In this document: piece by piece, positions 1 through 5,718 of the stretch
Layout: the number at the start of each line of letters is the position of its first letter
How positions within the stretch are numbered: the first letter of the stretch is position 1
Assembly (NCBI GenBank): GCA_023412695.1
Contig: JAEYNG010000215.1
Location: forward strand, 1 to 8,434
Source of the DNA: Planctomycetota bacterium
GTDB taxonomy: Bacteria; Planctomycetota; Phycisphaerae; Phycisphaerales; UBA1924
DNA length: 8,434 bases
Direction of reading: 5' to 3'
The notes under the pieces: generated by a model
The model's database searches: none
What the model saw: the letters and a program-made list of their open reading frames with translations, nothing else
Told to the model about the DNA's origin: nothing
Made by a program: the position numbers and the translations under genes

Positions 1-106
1 ATTACGCGCCCGCTCCCCCGCCCACCCACGCCTTCCCGGCCCCGGCGCCGCCATCTCACCGCGCCGTTGCGGCCTGACGCCGCCATCCCCGATTCGCGGC
101 AATGAA

Positions 107-119
107 CGGTGATTCACCG
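107..119. promoter_or_regulatory. 13-bp perfect inverted repeat, possible operator
   Basis: CGGTGA-T-TCACCG is a perfect dyad with 6-bp arms and a single central base. The one-base centre makes an RNA hairpin unlikely and would suit a dimeric DNA-binding protein. It lies about 140 bp upstream of the chosen start of the membrane protein gene. A chance occurrence in GC-rich DNA cannot be excluded, and no regulator gene is in the window. Confidence 0.2.
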
Positions 120-250
120 GCTGTTCAGTGCGCGCTCATCGCGCTGCGCCACCGTTGTCTCATGCCCGGACGATCCAAACACAACGGCAAGCACAGCGCC
201 AAGCTGCACGGGACCGCCAACAAGGGCCGCGCCGCGCAGACGCACGAAGA

Positions 251-255
251 AGGAG
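251..255 (+). promoter_or_regulatory. Shine-Dalgarno site deciding the start at 261
   Basis: AGGAG, within the purine-rich run GAAGAAGGAGAAGG, stands 5 nt before the ATG at 261. It is the reason for preferring that start over the in-frame ATGs at 102 and 162. Confidence 0.75.
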
Positions 256-260
256 AAGGC

Positions 261-716
261 ATGCAGCTTCCGCCGACTTCCGACCGTGTCGCGATGGTCA
301 CCGGCGATGACATCAACGAGCGCATCCGCCGCCAGACGCACCGCAGCGTGATGTACTACGCGCAGCACCCCGACGAGATCGAATCCCGCCTCGCCGAGCT
401 CGACCGCGAATGGGACATCGAGCGCACGCTCGAAGTGAACATGTCCACCGTCGCCCTCACCGGCCTCGTCCTCGCAGCGACCGTCAACCGCAAGTGGCTC
501 CTCCTCCCCGCCACCGTGCTCGGCTTCTTCATGCAGCACGCGCTCCAGGGCTGGTGCCCACCCCTCCCGGTCCTCCGCCGCCTCGGCGTCCGCACGAGCA
601 AGGAGATCGCCGCCGAGCGCAACGCGCTCAAGATCATCCGCGGCGACTACGCCTCCGCAAAGCGCAAGGGCGGCGGCCCCGACACCGGCCGCATCTTCGA
701 CGAAGCCTGGGGCTGA
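261..716 (+). CDS. Small YgaP/DUF2892-like two-helix membrane protein
   Basis: This encodes 151 residues when started at the ATG with the strong ribosome site. Residues 1-58 are polar, with an acidic/basic helical stretch (HPDEIESRLAELDREWDIERTLEVN). Two hydrophobic segments follow, about 62-75 and 79-98, forming a helical hairpin. Next comes QGWCPPLPVLRRLGVRT and a basic cytosolic tail (SKEIAAERNALKIIRGDY). The hairpin followed by GWCPPLPVLRRLG is typical of YgaP-like transmembrane (DUF2892) proteins, some of which are linked to rhodanese and sulfur handling. There is no rhodanese domain here and only one cysteine (Cys99), so no sulfur role can be claimed. The gene is convergent with the permease and their stop codons abut. 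The family call is fairly secure; the function is unknown. Confidence 0.8.
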   Translation: MQLPPTSDRVAMVTGDDINERIRRQTHRSVMYYAQHPDEIESRLAELDREWDIERTLEVNMSTVALTGLVLAATVNRKWLLLPATVLGFFMQHALQGWCPPLPVLRRLGVRTSKEIAAERNALKIIRGDYASAKRKGGGPDTGRIFDEAWG

Positions 717-2156
717 TCAAGCGATCCGTGTCGCCGCCGGGAACAGCATCCGCCACACGAAATACACCGGCACCCCCGCCGCCAGCACGAGCAGCCACAT
801 CCCCGTTGTTTGCGGGTCGTCATAGATCGACAGCCCCGTCATCGCCGCGCTCGACAGCACGAACACCGCCGGGACATACGGAAACCCCGGCGTGCGGAAC
901 ACCGGCGCGCCCAGCCCCGCGTCACGCCTGCGGATCACAAACAGCGACACCGCGCCAAGGCCGTAGAAGATCCACATCGTAAAGACGAAGCTCTCCGCCA
1001 GCCGGCCGAAGTCCCGCAGCAGCAGCACCGCCGTGCAGGACAGCACGAGCTGCGTGACCAGCGCGACCACCGGCGTCTCGAACGTCGGGCTCACCCGCCC
1101 CAAAAACCGGAACAACAGCCCGTCCCGAGCCTGCGCAAACGTCACCCGCGCACCCGTCATGACGCTCGCGTGCGACGAGCCGAGCGTCGAGAGGATCACC
1201 AGCACCAGGATCGCCGTCGAGCCCACCGTCCCCAGCAGCTTCCCGAGTAGCAGCGGCGCAACCGTGTCGGTCGCCCGCATCTCTTCGAGCGGCACATGCC
1301 ATAGGTATACCGCGTTCGCCAGCACGTACAGCCCGATCACGCTCAGCGTCCCGATGATGTACACCCGCGGCAGCGTCCGCGACGGGGTCTTCACCTCGCC
1401 CGCGATCGCCCCGACGTCCGCCCAGCCGTCGTACGTCCACATGATCGCGGCCATGACCGGCACGATCGCCGCCAGCAGCGGCCTGGGCGCGGCCGTCCGG
1501 CCGAACGGCACGCCCGCCCCCGCGCCCGGGGCAAACACCTCGCGCAGCGCGGCGAGCACGCCGATCACGATGATCCCCGTGATCGCCGCGTACTTCAGCG
1601 ACGTCAGCGCGATCGCGAACCTCGCGCTGCCGCGCACGCCCAGCACGTTGATCAGCGTCAGCAGGCACAGCGCGCCGCACGTCAGCAGCGGCGCATCCAG
1701 CAGGATCACCGTCTCCTCCCCGTTCCATGCAGTCGCAGCGTCCGACAGCAGCTGGTTGAAGTGCTCGGCGAAGACAATCGCGATCCCGCCCGCCGCGGCC
1801 GGCTTGGTGATGAGCATGTACGTCCAGCCGAACACGAACGCCGGGCACGGCCCGAACCCCTCGCGCAGGAAAACATACACCCCGCCGCACTGCGGGAACC
1901 GCACCGCGAGCTCCGCGAACGTCAACGCGCCGCACAGCGCGACCAGCCCGCCGACCAGCCACAGCAGCAGGATGAGCCACGGGTCGCCCAGGTTCTGCGC
2001 AATCGTCGAGGGCGTGCGGAAGATCCCGCTGCCGATCACCACCCCGACCAGGATCGCGATCGCGCCCCAGAACCCGACCTTCCGCGGCAGGTCGAGCAGC
2101 GCGGGCGGCGTCTCGCCGGAAGAGAGCGACGCGACGGTGTCGGAGTTCGTGGTCAT
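717..2156 (-). CDS. APC-superfamily amino acid permease (LAT/SteT-like)
   Basis: This 479-residue protein is predicted to have about twelve membrane helices, the usual size for APC transporters. After a polar 28-residue N-terminus, helix 1 carries the unwound substrate-binding signature GSGIF (42-46). Helix 2 ends in FAELAVRFPQCGGVYVFLRE (80-99), a typical APC loop. Helix 6 and the loop after it carry YDGW (242-245) and GEVKTPSRTLPR (253-264), resembling the YDGW...E-x-K-x-P-x-R-x-LPR pattern of L-type/SteT-like exchangers. It should sit in the cytoplasmic membrane and move amino acids, probably neutral ones, by exchange or symport; the substrate cannot be read from sequence. The start has no close Shine-Dalgarno sequence; a GAGGTG lies about 18 nt upstream. 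It is 192 bp downstream of propeller gene A on the same strand, with no obvious functional link. Confidence 0.9.
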   Translation of the reverse strand: MTTNSDTVASLSSGETPPALLDLPRKVGFWGAIAILVGVVIGSGIFRTPSTIAQNLGDPWLILLLWLVGGLVALCGALTFAELAVRFPQCGGVYVFLREGFGPCPAFVFGWTYMLITKPAAAGGIAIVFAEHFNQLLSDAATAWNGEETVILLDAPLLTCGALCLLTLINVLGVRGSARFAIALTSLKYAAITGIIVIGVLAALREVFAPGAGAGVPFGRTAAPRPLLAAIVPVMAAIMWTYDGWADVGAIAGEVKTPSRTLPRVYIIGTLSVIGLYVLANAVYLWHVPLEEMRATDTVAPLLLGKLLGTVGSTAILVLVILSTLGSSHASVMTGARVTFAQARDGLLFRFLGRVSPTFETPVVALVTQLVLSCTAVLLLRDFGRLAESFVFTMWIFYGLGAVSLFVIRRRDAGLGAPVFRTPGFPYVPAVFVLSSAAMTGLSIYDDPQTTGMWLLVLAAGVPVYFVWRMLFPAATRIA

Positions 2157-2348
2157 GCGCCGTCAGCGTATCGGCACCTCGCCGGTTTCGGGAACATGCG
2201 CTTGGCGCGGGCCAATGACACGGTGATCGTATCGGACGAGCCGCCGTGCGCGGCGGAGTTCGACGGAACGCCCGGGATCACCGTGCCGGACATCTTCGCA
2301 TTCCTGAGCCTGTGGTTCGCCGGGTGCCCGTGATGGCCCGGGCCGGGC
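2157..2348. other. Intergenic gap between propeller gene A and the permease
   Basis: This 192-bp gap separates two minus-strand genes. It contains a plus-strand remnant of a dockerin-like C-terminus and a GC-rich hairpin next to the stop of gene A. I see no clear promoter for the permease, although one would be expected here if the hairpin terminates transcription from gene A. Confidence 0.6.
2196..2333 (+). pseudogene. Remnant of a dockerin-like (Phycisphaerae-type) C-terminal tail
   Basis: This plus-strand frame of 45 residues (ATG at 2196) ends in AAEFDGTPGITVPDIFAFLS followed by LWFAGCP and a stop. From memory of the family, planctomycete surface proteins often end in a dockerin-like half-repeat of the form DFxGxxGVxVxDIFxFLxxWFAG. 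Here only the last half-repeat and its stop survive. The expected Ig-like or repeat body is absent, because the frame upstream runs antisense into the permease gene. The calcium loop is also weak: it reads EFDGTPGITVPD, with Glu in place of the first Asp. No Shine-Dalgarno sequence precedes the ATG. The simplest reading is the 3' stump of a lost or rearranged gene for an exported protein. An expressed 45-residue peptide is the less likely alternative. Confidence 0.55.
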
Positions 2349-2349
2349 C
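2335..2349. terminator. GC-rich hairpin between convergent stops
   Basis: GGCCCG-GGC-CGGGCC is a perfect 6-bp stem with a 3-nt loop. It starts one base after the plus-strand stop at 2331-2333 and touches the stop of gene A at 2349-2351. It could terminate transcription in both directions, but there is no T-tract on either strand, so intrinsic termination would be weak. Confidence 0.3.
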
Positions 2350-3845
2350 TACATGATGACCAACTGTTGCTCGGCGCACACGGCCGGCGTGAAGGTCCCG
2401 TCCTTCAGGAGGACATGCGCCAGGACGCTGAACGTGCCGCGCGGCCAGTGGGCTTCGACCATGACGTCGCGGCCGCCAATGCTCGAGAGAACGTCTCCCG
2501 GATCAATGACGCCGTTGTGATTCGTGTCCAGGTAGAAGCGGACATGCCGGAACGAGCGCGGACCCTCGCCAACGAGGTAGGTCGGGTCCATGACGCCGGC
2601 GCGGTGCCGCACATAGTCGCCGGTTGTCACAATCTGGACGGCGAGATTCCGGCCGCGGAACGCCCGGACATTCTCGAGGTACACGTGCGGAGACTGGTTG
2701 TCGAATCGGTACATCCGAAGGATGTTGCCCTTGACATCGAAGTACTCGGGCAGGCCCTCGCCGGTGAGGTCGCTCGCGAGAGAAGCGTCAAGAGTTGAGC
2801 GGCGGTATGTAAAGGAGCGGTCGTCGTTCAGCACGAATCGGAGGACAGGAGTCCTGGAGGGCTGACTCGGCCCGGGCGCGGGGTTCTCAGGCCAGGTCAT
2901 CTGGATTTCAAAGGCACCGGAGGGACCGCGGACGAAACGAGCTGATCCTACGCTGTTGCCGTAGAAGTGCGTGCTTTCGAGCAATACCTCGGGAAGGTGA
3001 AAGCCGCCCGCTCCGTCACCCCGATGCAGCTTGATCTCGTGGGAACCAGCGATCAGCAGGTCGGGCGCGCCGTCCAGATCAACGTCCTCGAAAAGGACGA
3101 GCTGCTCGAAGTCAACAAGCGGAACAGGAACGATCGTGAACGTCTCGAACTCGCCCGGGGCCGACTGCGCCGCGATCTCGATGGTCGATTCCCCGGGCGT
3201 CTCCTCCGAGAGCCGCATGATCAGGAGCTCGGATGTTCCGTCGCCGTCAACATCCGTGATCGACGGCGAGGGGATCTGGCCGAGGTCCCGCCGCAGAACG
3301 AGTTGGCCGTTCTCGAACGAGTACGTCCGCACAAGTGAGTCGGCCGTAAAGGGGACGTGGTCTGAGAACAGCAGGAGGTCCGGCGCATCTGCATAGTGAA
3401 GCGTGCCGATGCCGGGGCCGGTGCCGAATCTTGCCATGCCCGCCGGACGGAAACGGTTGGTCTGCTCGTCAAGAGAGAAGACGGCCAGTTTGGACCGACC
3501 GCTCATCTTGCCCGGCCCGGCCGCGAGTAGCTCCGGCACGCCGTCGCCGTCCAGGTCGGCCGTCAAGAAAGAAGTGATCGGAGTGGCGGAGCGCCGGAAC
3601 CGAGCCGGGGCGAAGTTCCCGTCGCCATCGTTGAGCAGAAGCGCGATCCGGCGCGGACCGGTTCCGGCCGTCGCAACCACGACGTCGTCGTCGCCATCGC
3701 CATCGAAGTCCGCGGTTAAGACGGCCGCGATCGCAGCGCCCGACTCGAATACGACAGAAGATGCCCCGGATGCGTCCAGAAGAACGCGGTTCTCGAGCCT
3801 GTCGAGCTGGAAGCCGCCGGGGCTGGCCGCGTGTGTAGACGGCAT
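2349..3845 (-). CDS. FG-GAP/VCBS propeller protein A with LENR N-terminus
   Basis: This 498-residue protein is a paralogue of the two genes upstream of it. The N-terminus has the motif LENRVLL at 17-23, a degenerate LEPR-XLL signature (Pro replaced by Asn). No classical signal peptide is visible. Seven pseudo-repeats follow. Calcium-type loops occur at 46-54 (DFDGDGDDD), 97-105 (DLDGDGVPE), 198-206 (DVDGDGTSE) and 254-262 (DVDLDGAPD), with degenerate copies between them and after. The C-terminal module has an EF-hand-like loop at 440-451 (DTNHNGVIDPGD), HWPRGTF at 466-472, and Cys490 exactly eight residues before the end. The likely fold is a seven-bladed beta-propeller plus an Ig-like domain, exported or cell-surface. 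No enzymatic motif is seen, so a binding or adhesive role is inference. The start is supported by GGAG 9 nt upstream. Confidence 0.85.
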   Translation of the reverse strand: MPSTHAASPGGFQLDRLENRVLLDASGASSVVFESGAAIAAVLTADFDGDGDDDVVVATAGTGPRRIALLLNDGDGNFAPARFRRSATPITSFLTADLDGDGVPELLAAGPGKMSGRSKLAVFSLDEQTNRFRPAGMARFGTGPGIGTLHYADAPDLLLFSDHVPFTADSLVRTYSFENGQLVLRRDLGQIPSPSITDVDGDGTSELLIMRLSEETPGESTIEIAAQSAPGEFETFTIVPVPLVDFEQLVLFEDVDLDGAPDLLIAGSHEIKLHRGDGAGGFHLPEVLLESTHFYGNSVGSARFVRGPSGAFEIQMTWPENPAPGPSQPSRTPVLRFVLNDDRSFTYRRSTLDASLASDLTGEGLPEYFDVKGNILRMYRFDNQSPHVYLENVRAFRGRNLAVQIVTTGDYVRHRAGVMDPTYLVGEGPRSFRHVRFYLDTNHNGVIDPGDVLSSIGGRDVMVEAHWPRGTFSVLAHVLLKDGTFTPAVCAEQQLVIM

Positions 3846-3854
3846 AAGAATCGA

Positions 3855-3858
3855 CTCC
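3855..3858 (-). promoter_or_regulatory. Shine-Dalgarno site of gene A
   Basis: GGAG on the minus strand lies 9 nt before the ATG at 3845, in the 79-bp gap after gene B. It is moderate in strength and supports this start. No promoter was recognised in the gap, so A may be read from transcripts of B. Confidence 0.5.
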
Positions 3859-3924
3859 GTGTTCGCTGTTATGCAGTGAGGTACGCCTGTCGCAGTTCCT
3901 TCGGTAAGCCTGCTCTGGACGCGT

Positions 3925-5520
3925 TCATACGATAGTCAGGGGGAGCGCGGAGCATGCGGCCCCGCTCCAGTTGCCTTCGGTGTCGCGTGCCTGGGCGAGG
4001 ACGTGGAACGTACCTCGCGGCCAATGAGAGCGGACGCGTGTAACCACAGACGTATGAGGGCGGGCGGCCATGCGCAGGTCGTCCGCGTCAATCGTGCCGT
4101 TTCCATTGACGTCGAGGTAGAAACGTACGAGAGTAATGCTCTCGACCAGAGTATTGTGGTAGATCACAGCCTCAGGATCGGATGCCAGGGCGTTGAGGGA
4201 TACGAAGCTCCCGGTTGTCACGGTCCGTTGTGTCAGCCCGCCATCGATGAGTACTTCGGCCACAAACGGCTTCTGGTTCGTGCCATCGAAGGTGTACACC
4301 CGCAGGCGTCGGTCGGGGACCGGGTCGTGGAACCGCGTCGAAAGCAGGACGAAGTCAGGGACGGCATCCGGCGTGAGCTCCGCGACGATGTAGATCCCCT
4401 GGGCATTGGGCTGGCCCCCGATCGGGAGGAAGGCGATGCGGCTCTCGAACGCGCCGTCGTCGCTCCGCACCAGGCGTACGAGCGAGGACGACGATTCAGG
4501 ACCGAGCAGATTCACCGTGTGACGGATCACCCAGATCTCGAACTCGCCGTCCGGCCCGACGCCGCTTCCGTAGAGCGAGGGGGTCGCGCGGTACGGATAC
4601 ACGAACTCCTGGTCAATCAGCACGTCGGCTGGATCGAAGCCCATGCCGTTGCCGGGCAGCAGGAGCACACGCTGCCGAACATCCACCAAGACCAGATCGC
4701 GGACCCCGTCATCGTTCATGTCCCCATACAGCGGGACCGAAAGCGCAGGGTCAACGCCCGTGGCGATCTCGGTTGCAGCGTTGAGAAGACCCGGTTCGGC
4801 AGGGTCCTGCTGGAACAGCAATACGCGGCGATCAGCACCCAGCTTGTCGAGAGCGAGAACGTCGAGCGAGTCATCGCCGTCAGCCTCGACAATGCGGACG
4901 CCGTGAAATGACCTGCCATTCTCGAGTTGAACCGCATGCGCCAGCTCGAGATCGATACCGTTCTGCTCGTACACCTCGAGGCGGCCCGTTTCGATGCCGG
5001 CGTCGAACTCTCCGAGGGCGACGAGCAACCGCGTGCGGCCGTCGGCGCCCGTGAGCGGCTCGAGCTGCTTGGCCCGAGCATCGAGTTGGAGCACGACGGG
5101 CACGGTCCACCGACCCTCGCCGCTCTCGAACTTCAACAAGCGCAGAAGAGAAGTCTGAGCCGGACGGTTTGTCGCAAGCGCGAGTTCCTCTCCGGGCTGG
5201 CCGTCGAAGTCCCCGGCCGCGAGGCGTCCGGCGGGCACCGCAAACCGGCGGCGGAGCACCTGAGAGAACCGCCCTTCTCCGTCATTCGCGAGGATCGACA
5301 GCACCGACTTAGGTTGGGGGTGGTCTGAGGGCGGACGGACCGCCCCGGACCAGACCGCAATGTCCTTGACACCGTCACCATCAAAGTCCACAACGATCAC
5401 AGACTTGATGGGCCGCGCGGGGCTGAAGAAAATATCCGGCGAGCTCTCGCCGCTCAGGAACAATCGCGGCTCAAGTTGTTCCGTGCCCGGCTCACTCAAC
5501 AGGCGAGATCGATTCCGCAT
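3925..5520 (-). CDS. FG-GAP/VCBS propeller protein B with LEPR N-terminus
   Basis: With the start at 5520 this is 531 residues. AAGGA lies 8 nt upstream of that ATG, and it puts LEPRLFL at 16-22, as close to the N-terminus as in A and C. The frame stays open upstream to a GTG at 5646 and an ATG at 5529, but the extra residues are unlike the paralogues. Seven pseudo-repeats follow, with loops at 45-53 (DFDGDGVKD), 104-112 (DFDGQPGEE), 212-220 (EADGDDSLD) and 267-275 (DMNDDGVRD). The C-terminal module has an EF-hand-like loop at 470-481 (DVNGNGTIDADD), HWPRGTF at 499-505 and Cys523 eight residues before the end. B is the most diverged of the three in its calcium loops. It is probably an exported, calcium-binding propeller of unknown partner. 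Confidence 0.85.
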   Translation of the reverse strand: MRNRSRLLSEPGTEQLEPRLFLSGESSPDIFFSPARPIKSVIVVDFDGDGVKDIAVWSGAVRPPSDHPQPKSVLSILANDGEGRFSQVLRRRFAVPAGRLAAGDFDGQPGEELALATNRPAQTSLLRLLKFESGEGRWTVPVVLQLDARAKQLEPLTGADGRTRLLVALGEFDAGIETGRLEVYEQNGIDLELAHAVQLENGRSFHGVRIVEADGDDSLDVLALDKLGADRRVLLFQQDPAEPGLLNAATEIATGVDPALSVPLYGDMNDDGVRDLVLVDVRQRVLLLPGNGMGFDPADVLIDQEFVYPYRATPSLYGSGVGPDGEFEIWVIRHTVNLLGPESSSSLVRLVRSDDGAFESRIAFLPIGGQPNAQGIYIVAELTPDAVPDFVLLSTRFHDPVPDRRLRVYTFDGTNQKPFVAEVLIDGGLTQRTVTTGSFVSLNALASDPEAVIYHNTLVESITLVRFYLDVNGNGTIDADDLRMAARPHTSVVTRVRSHWPRGTFHVLAQARDTEGNWSGAACSALPLTIV

Positions 5521-5528
5521 GAATGTCA

Positions 5529-5533
5529 TCCTT
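5529..5533 (-). promoter_or_regulatory. Shine-Dalgarno site choosing the start of gene B at 5520
   Basis: AAGGA on the minus strand is 8 nt before the ATG at 5520. It directly abuts and overlaps the alternative ATG at 5529, so it cannot serve that codon. This favours the shorter protein. Confidence 0.55.
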
Positions 5534-5649
5534 GGTCGATACTGCCGGGGCGTACACGGTCGGTCCGCTGCCCATGGCCAGGCGGTTGCCGCGGCGGTTC
5601 GTCGGCCGCAGAAGTTGCATGCAAGTTGAGGTGACCGCGAGCGCACTGA

Positions 5650-5697
5650 GACCAGCAGCTTCGCCGGCTTCTCAAGGAGACTCCCGACCGCGACGAG
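5650..5697 (-). pseudogene. Fragment of the E2 gene 3' end (duplication remnant)
   Basis: Translated on the minus strand in the frame of gene B, this stretch reads LVAVGSLLEKPAKLLV. The last sixteen residues of the intact E2 downstream of its catalytic site are LATVKDLLEKPATLLV. The final ten residues match at nine positions, and by my count the DNA matches at 24 of 30 bases over those codons and 33 of 48 over the sixteen. The E2 stop codon TGA is TCA here. Similarity ends near 5698, just before the end of gene C. The fragment lies upstream of gene B as the real E2 end lies upstream of gene C, which points to tandem duplication of an E2-tail-plus-propeller unit. The fragment has no function of its own that I can see. 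Confidence 0.75.
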
Positions 5698-5714
5698 TCC
5701 AACGTGATGACTCG
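5694..5714. terminator. Inverted repeat just after gene C
   Basis: CGAGTC and GACTCG form a 6-bp perfect stem around a 9-nt loop, five to twenty-five bases past the stop of gene C. It could be a weak terminator, but no T-tract follows on the minus strand. It coincides with the edge of the E2-derived fragment. Confidence 0.25.
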
Positions 5715-5718
5715 CTGG

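Larger units (their letters stand above)
1..260. other. Gene-free leader region upstream of the small membrane protein
   Basis: No convincing gene is seen here. The frame of the downstream gene stays open back to an ATG at 102 (and another at 162), but neither has a Shine-Dalgarno sequence and the residues they would add are low-complexity and basic, with no recognisable domain. The stretch therefore more likely holds the promoter and 5' leader of the gene at 261. I could not pick out a convincing -35/-10 pair. The only distinct structure is a perfect 13-bp dyad at 107-119, listed separately. Confidence 0.5.
5521..5718. other. Gap between genes C and B carrying a duplication scar
   Basis: This 198-bp gap holds a fragment matching the 3' end of the E2 gene, an inverted repeat at its upstream edge, and the ribosome site of gene B. 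A perfect 10-bp palindrome TTGCATGCAA sits at 5615-5624, without other support as a binding site. On the minus strand the frame of gene B is open across the whole gap from the stop of gene C. Confidence 0.6.

Noticed and set aside
102..260. An N-terminal extension of the YgaP-like protein from the ATG at 102 or 162
   Set aside because: There is no Shine-Dalgarno sequence at either ATG, whereas the ATG at 261 has a strong one and begins where family-like sequence begins.
1033..2226. A 397-residue plus-strand frame opposite the permease gene
   Set aside because: It is antisense to a clear APC permease and rich in Ser, Pro and Thr with no domain; long antisense frames are expected in GC-rich coding DNA.
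3846..3924. A second E2 relic upstream of gene A, or shared upstream elements with gene C (GCATAA before a GGAG)
   Set aside because: No stretch resembling LLEKPA or its DNA was found, and the GCATAA match is only six bases, within chance.
5615..5624. The 10-bp palindrome TTGCATGCAA as an operator
   Set aside because: It is short, its flanks are not symmetric, and nothing else points to a regulator; it is noted only as part of the gap.
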